From NCBI GenBank assembly GCA_027052485.1, contig JALUFA010000207.1:1-8022 (forward strand): 8,022 nucleotides of DNA. The letters are read 5' to 3'. The stretch comes from Hydrogenothermaceae bacterium. GTDB taxonomy: Bacteria; Aquificota; Aquificia; Aquificales; Hydrogenothermaceae. The position numbers and the translations under genes are program-made. Below, in pieces: positions 6,351 to 8,022 of the stretch (the stretch's first letter is position 1; each line of letters opens with the position of its first letter). Under the pieces are notes generated by a model that was not told the DNA's origin, searched no databases, and saw nothing but the letters and a program-made list of their open reading frames with translations.

Positions 6351-8022
6351 ATGGATTTTTCCCAGTTTCTCGTCTTAGAAAAAGTCCTTCCTCCCCAAAA
6401 AGCATACTTTAAAGAGTTTCATTTCAAAAATCCGTTGATTAACGAATTTTTAAAAAAAAACAGGCTCAAACTGTACGCCCATCAAGCAGAAGCCCTAAAA
6501 AAGATAGAGGAAGGCGAAAACCTTGTCATAACGACACCTACAGCATCCGGAAAGTCTTTGATATACATACTGTCTATTTTTGAAGGATGGTACAAAAACC
6601 CAGAAACACGGGCACTTGTTATATTCCCGTTAAAGGCGTTAGCTCAAGACCAGTACCAAAAGATAAAAGAGTTTGCGCTGGAGATAGGCTTAGATATAAC
6701 AGTAGAGGTATACGACGGAGATACACCCCAAGACAAGAGAAGACAGATAAAGGCAAATCCTCCAAATATTCTTATAACTACTCCAGATATGCTGAGCGCC
6801 GGCATTTTACCGTACCATTACCAGTGGAACGCTTTTTTTGAAAATTTAGACTTTGTAGTTATTGATGAGGTTCACTCGTACAGAGGTATTTTAGGCTCCC
6901 ACGTTGCAAACATCATAAAAAGGCTAAAAAGAGTTGTTGATTTTTACAAATCTAGACAGCCTACTTTTATAACCAACTCGGCAACGATACACAACCCTTC
7001 AGGCTTTGTGGAAAAACTGATTGGTGAAAAGGTCATTGAAATCAGTAAATCTGGGGCACCCAGTCCAAAGAAGATAGTCCATATTTTCAAGAAACTTCCT
7101 AAAACCCTTACTGTAGAGTATATAGCAAACAACGTAATAAACGATATATCAACAATTGTTTTTACAGATTCAAGAAAAGAGGCAGAGCTTTTAACCCTTA
7201 TGGTTAGGGAAAAACTAAAGGATAAAGGATATGAAGACCTTTTGGAAGCTGTAAGCCCCTATCGGTCAGGGTATACTCCAGAAGAGAGAAGAGAAATAGA
7301 GTTTAAAACTGCTACTAGAAACGTTCGGGCCTTAATCTCTACAAGTGCGCTGGAGATGGGAATAGATATAGGAGATTTAGAGTCATGTGTCATCCTCGGC
7401 TATCCAGGAACACTGGCTCAACTGTGGCAAAGGTTTGGAAGGGCAGGAAGAAGAGATAAAACAGCATACAACGTTTTCATTCCCGGATACAATGCCCTAG
7501 ACCAGTACTTTGTGAAAAATCCAGAAGAGATTTTTAATCGGAACGTGGAGGAGCCTGTAATAAATCCAAAAAACAAGTTTATTCTTGAAAAACATCTGCC
7601 GGCTATGGCTTCAGAACTACCTATAGACGTAAACACCCTATCGGAAGAAGAGAAAGGGGTGGCAAGAAGGCTTTACAAAGAGGGAGTGTTAACCTTTTCT
7701 AGAGGAAAACTATATGCAAAAAGACAAAAACCGTTCAGTATCCGCTCATCCGGCGAAAGCTACCTTATAAAAGATGTAGAAAATAAAAAGATGATTGGTG
7801 ATATCTCAGAAGAACTTTTAGTCCACGAAGCCTATCCGGGAGCTATATATCTCCATAAGGGAGAAAAGTTTGTAGTAAAAGAGATAGACCAGGAAAACAG
7901 GATTGTTTGGGTAAACAAGACCGATACACCAACCATAACAGAACCAATAAAGGAAACAACAATTGACGTTTTAAATGTTGATGATACTAAAGAGCTAGGA
8001 AGTATAAAAATCTACAAGGGAA
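6351..8022 (+). CDS. DEVH-box superfamily 2 helicase, YprA/MrfA (Hrq1-related) type, 3' end cut by window edge
   Basis: An open frame from ATG 6351 gives 557 residues to the window edge. Helicase motifs are in order: LYAHQAEAL (41-49); Walker A TPTASGKS (62-69); FPLKALAQDQ (92-101); TTPDML (143-148); DEVH box (172-175); SAT (210-212); IVFTDSRKEAE (269-279); STSALEMGIDIG (330-341); and QLWQRFGRAGRR (357-368). The downstream region (LDQYFVKNPEEIF at 383-395, then HEAYPGAIYLHKGE at 492-505) matches the accessory domains of B. subtilis YprA/MrfA, a DNA-repair helicase needed for mitomycin resistance. The usual C-terminal four-cysteine DUF1998 region should lie beyond the window. A DNA-repair role is inferred from the family. 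No Shine-Dalgarno precedes the ATG; it is the most upstream possible start, because only the rhodanese TAA precedes it in this frame. An A9 run occurs at codons 34-37. Confidence 0.93.
   Translation, partial: MDFSQFLVLEKVLPPQKAYFKEFHFKNPLINEFLKKNRLKLYAHQAEALKKIEEGENLVITTPTASGKSLIYILSIFEGWYKNPETRALVIFPLKALAQDQYQKIKEFALEIGLDITVEVYDGDTPQDKRRQIKANPPNILITTPDMLSAGILPYHYQWNAFFENLDFVVIDEVHSYRGILGSHVANIIKRLKRVVDFYKSRQPTFITNSATIHNPSGFVEKLIGEKVIEISKSGAPSPKKIVHIFKKLPKTLTVEYIANNVINDISTIVFTDSRKEAELLTLMVREKLKDKGYEDLLEAVSPYRSGYTPEERREIEFKTATRNVRALISTSALEMGIDIGDLESCVILGYPGTLAQLWQRFGRAGRRDKTAYNVFIPGYNALDQYFVKNPEEIFNRNVEEPVINPKNKFILEKHLPAMASELPIDVNTLSEEEKGVARRLYKEGVLTFSRGKLYAKRQKPFSIRSSGESYLIKDVENKKMIGDISEELLVHEAYPGAIYLHKGEKFVVKEIDQENRIVWVNKTDTPTITEPIKETTIDVLNVDDTKELGSIKIYKG

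Noticed and set aside
6435..6437. TTG as an alternative helicase start
   Set aside because: It lacks a ribosome-binding site as well and would remove conserved-looking N-terminal residues; ATG at 6351 is the simpler choice.
6587..7636. Small frames on both strands (6587-6841 plus, 6944-7132 minus, 7418-7636 minus)
   Set aside because: All lie inside the continuous helicase frame, which carries all the ordered SF2 motifs.
1..8022. CRISPR array, tRNA/rRNA genes, insertion sequence or phage defence island
   Set aside because: No regularly spaced repeats, cloverleaf sequences, transposase motifs or terminal inverted repeats were seen, and almost all of the window is accounted for by ordinary genes.

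Overview
The window looks like chromosomal DNA from a thermophilic, low-GC member of the Aquificota (Persephonella or Sulfurihydrogenibium-like). GC is about 38-40 % by eye. The codon use is rich in AGA/AGG for Arg and ATA for Ile, the proteins are rich in Lys and Glu, and the genes are tightly packed. The family-level identifications are secure. The taxonomic placement is an inference that I could not check by search.

Left part (1-5814): five genes run leftward on the minus strand with little or no spacing. In transcription order they are: a GlcD-type FAD-linked oxidase; a small, highly charged coiled-coil protein; an exported thioredoxin-fold DUF255 (YyaL/SPATA20-like) protein whose start overlaps the coiled-coil gene by 50 bp; ribosomal protein S15 (rpsO); and polynucleotide phosphorylase (pnp), which runs off the left edge with its KH and S1 RNA-binding domains missing. 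rpsO-pnp is the classical bacterial pair. It has its own extended -10 promoter immediately after the DUF255 stop codon.

Middle (5815-5969): a 155-bp divergent intergenic region holds a good extended -10 for the rightward genes, a weaker candidate promoter for the leftward genes, and a 13-bp palindrome (TTGGT-N3-ACCAA) between them.

Right part (5970-8022): a single-domain rhodanese with an intact active-site loop is followed by a compact intrinsic terminator. Immediately after it comes a DEVH-box superfamily 2 helicase of the YprA/MrfA (Hrq1-related) type, which runs off the right edge before its C-terminal cysteine/DUF1998 region.

Most content is ordinary housekeeping and metabolism, and I see no clearly new multi-gene system. 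The most notable signal is a 16-bp sequence at the start codon of the glcD-like gene. It differs at one position from the chromosomal ParB-binding parS consensus and gives the protein its MFHVEQ N-terminus. It lies at the point where gene direction switches. Second-tier points are the signal peptide on the DUF255 protein and its overlap with the coiled-coil gene, and the terminator hairpin directly in front of a helicase that has no Shine-Dalgarno sequence.
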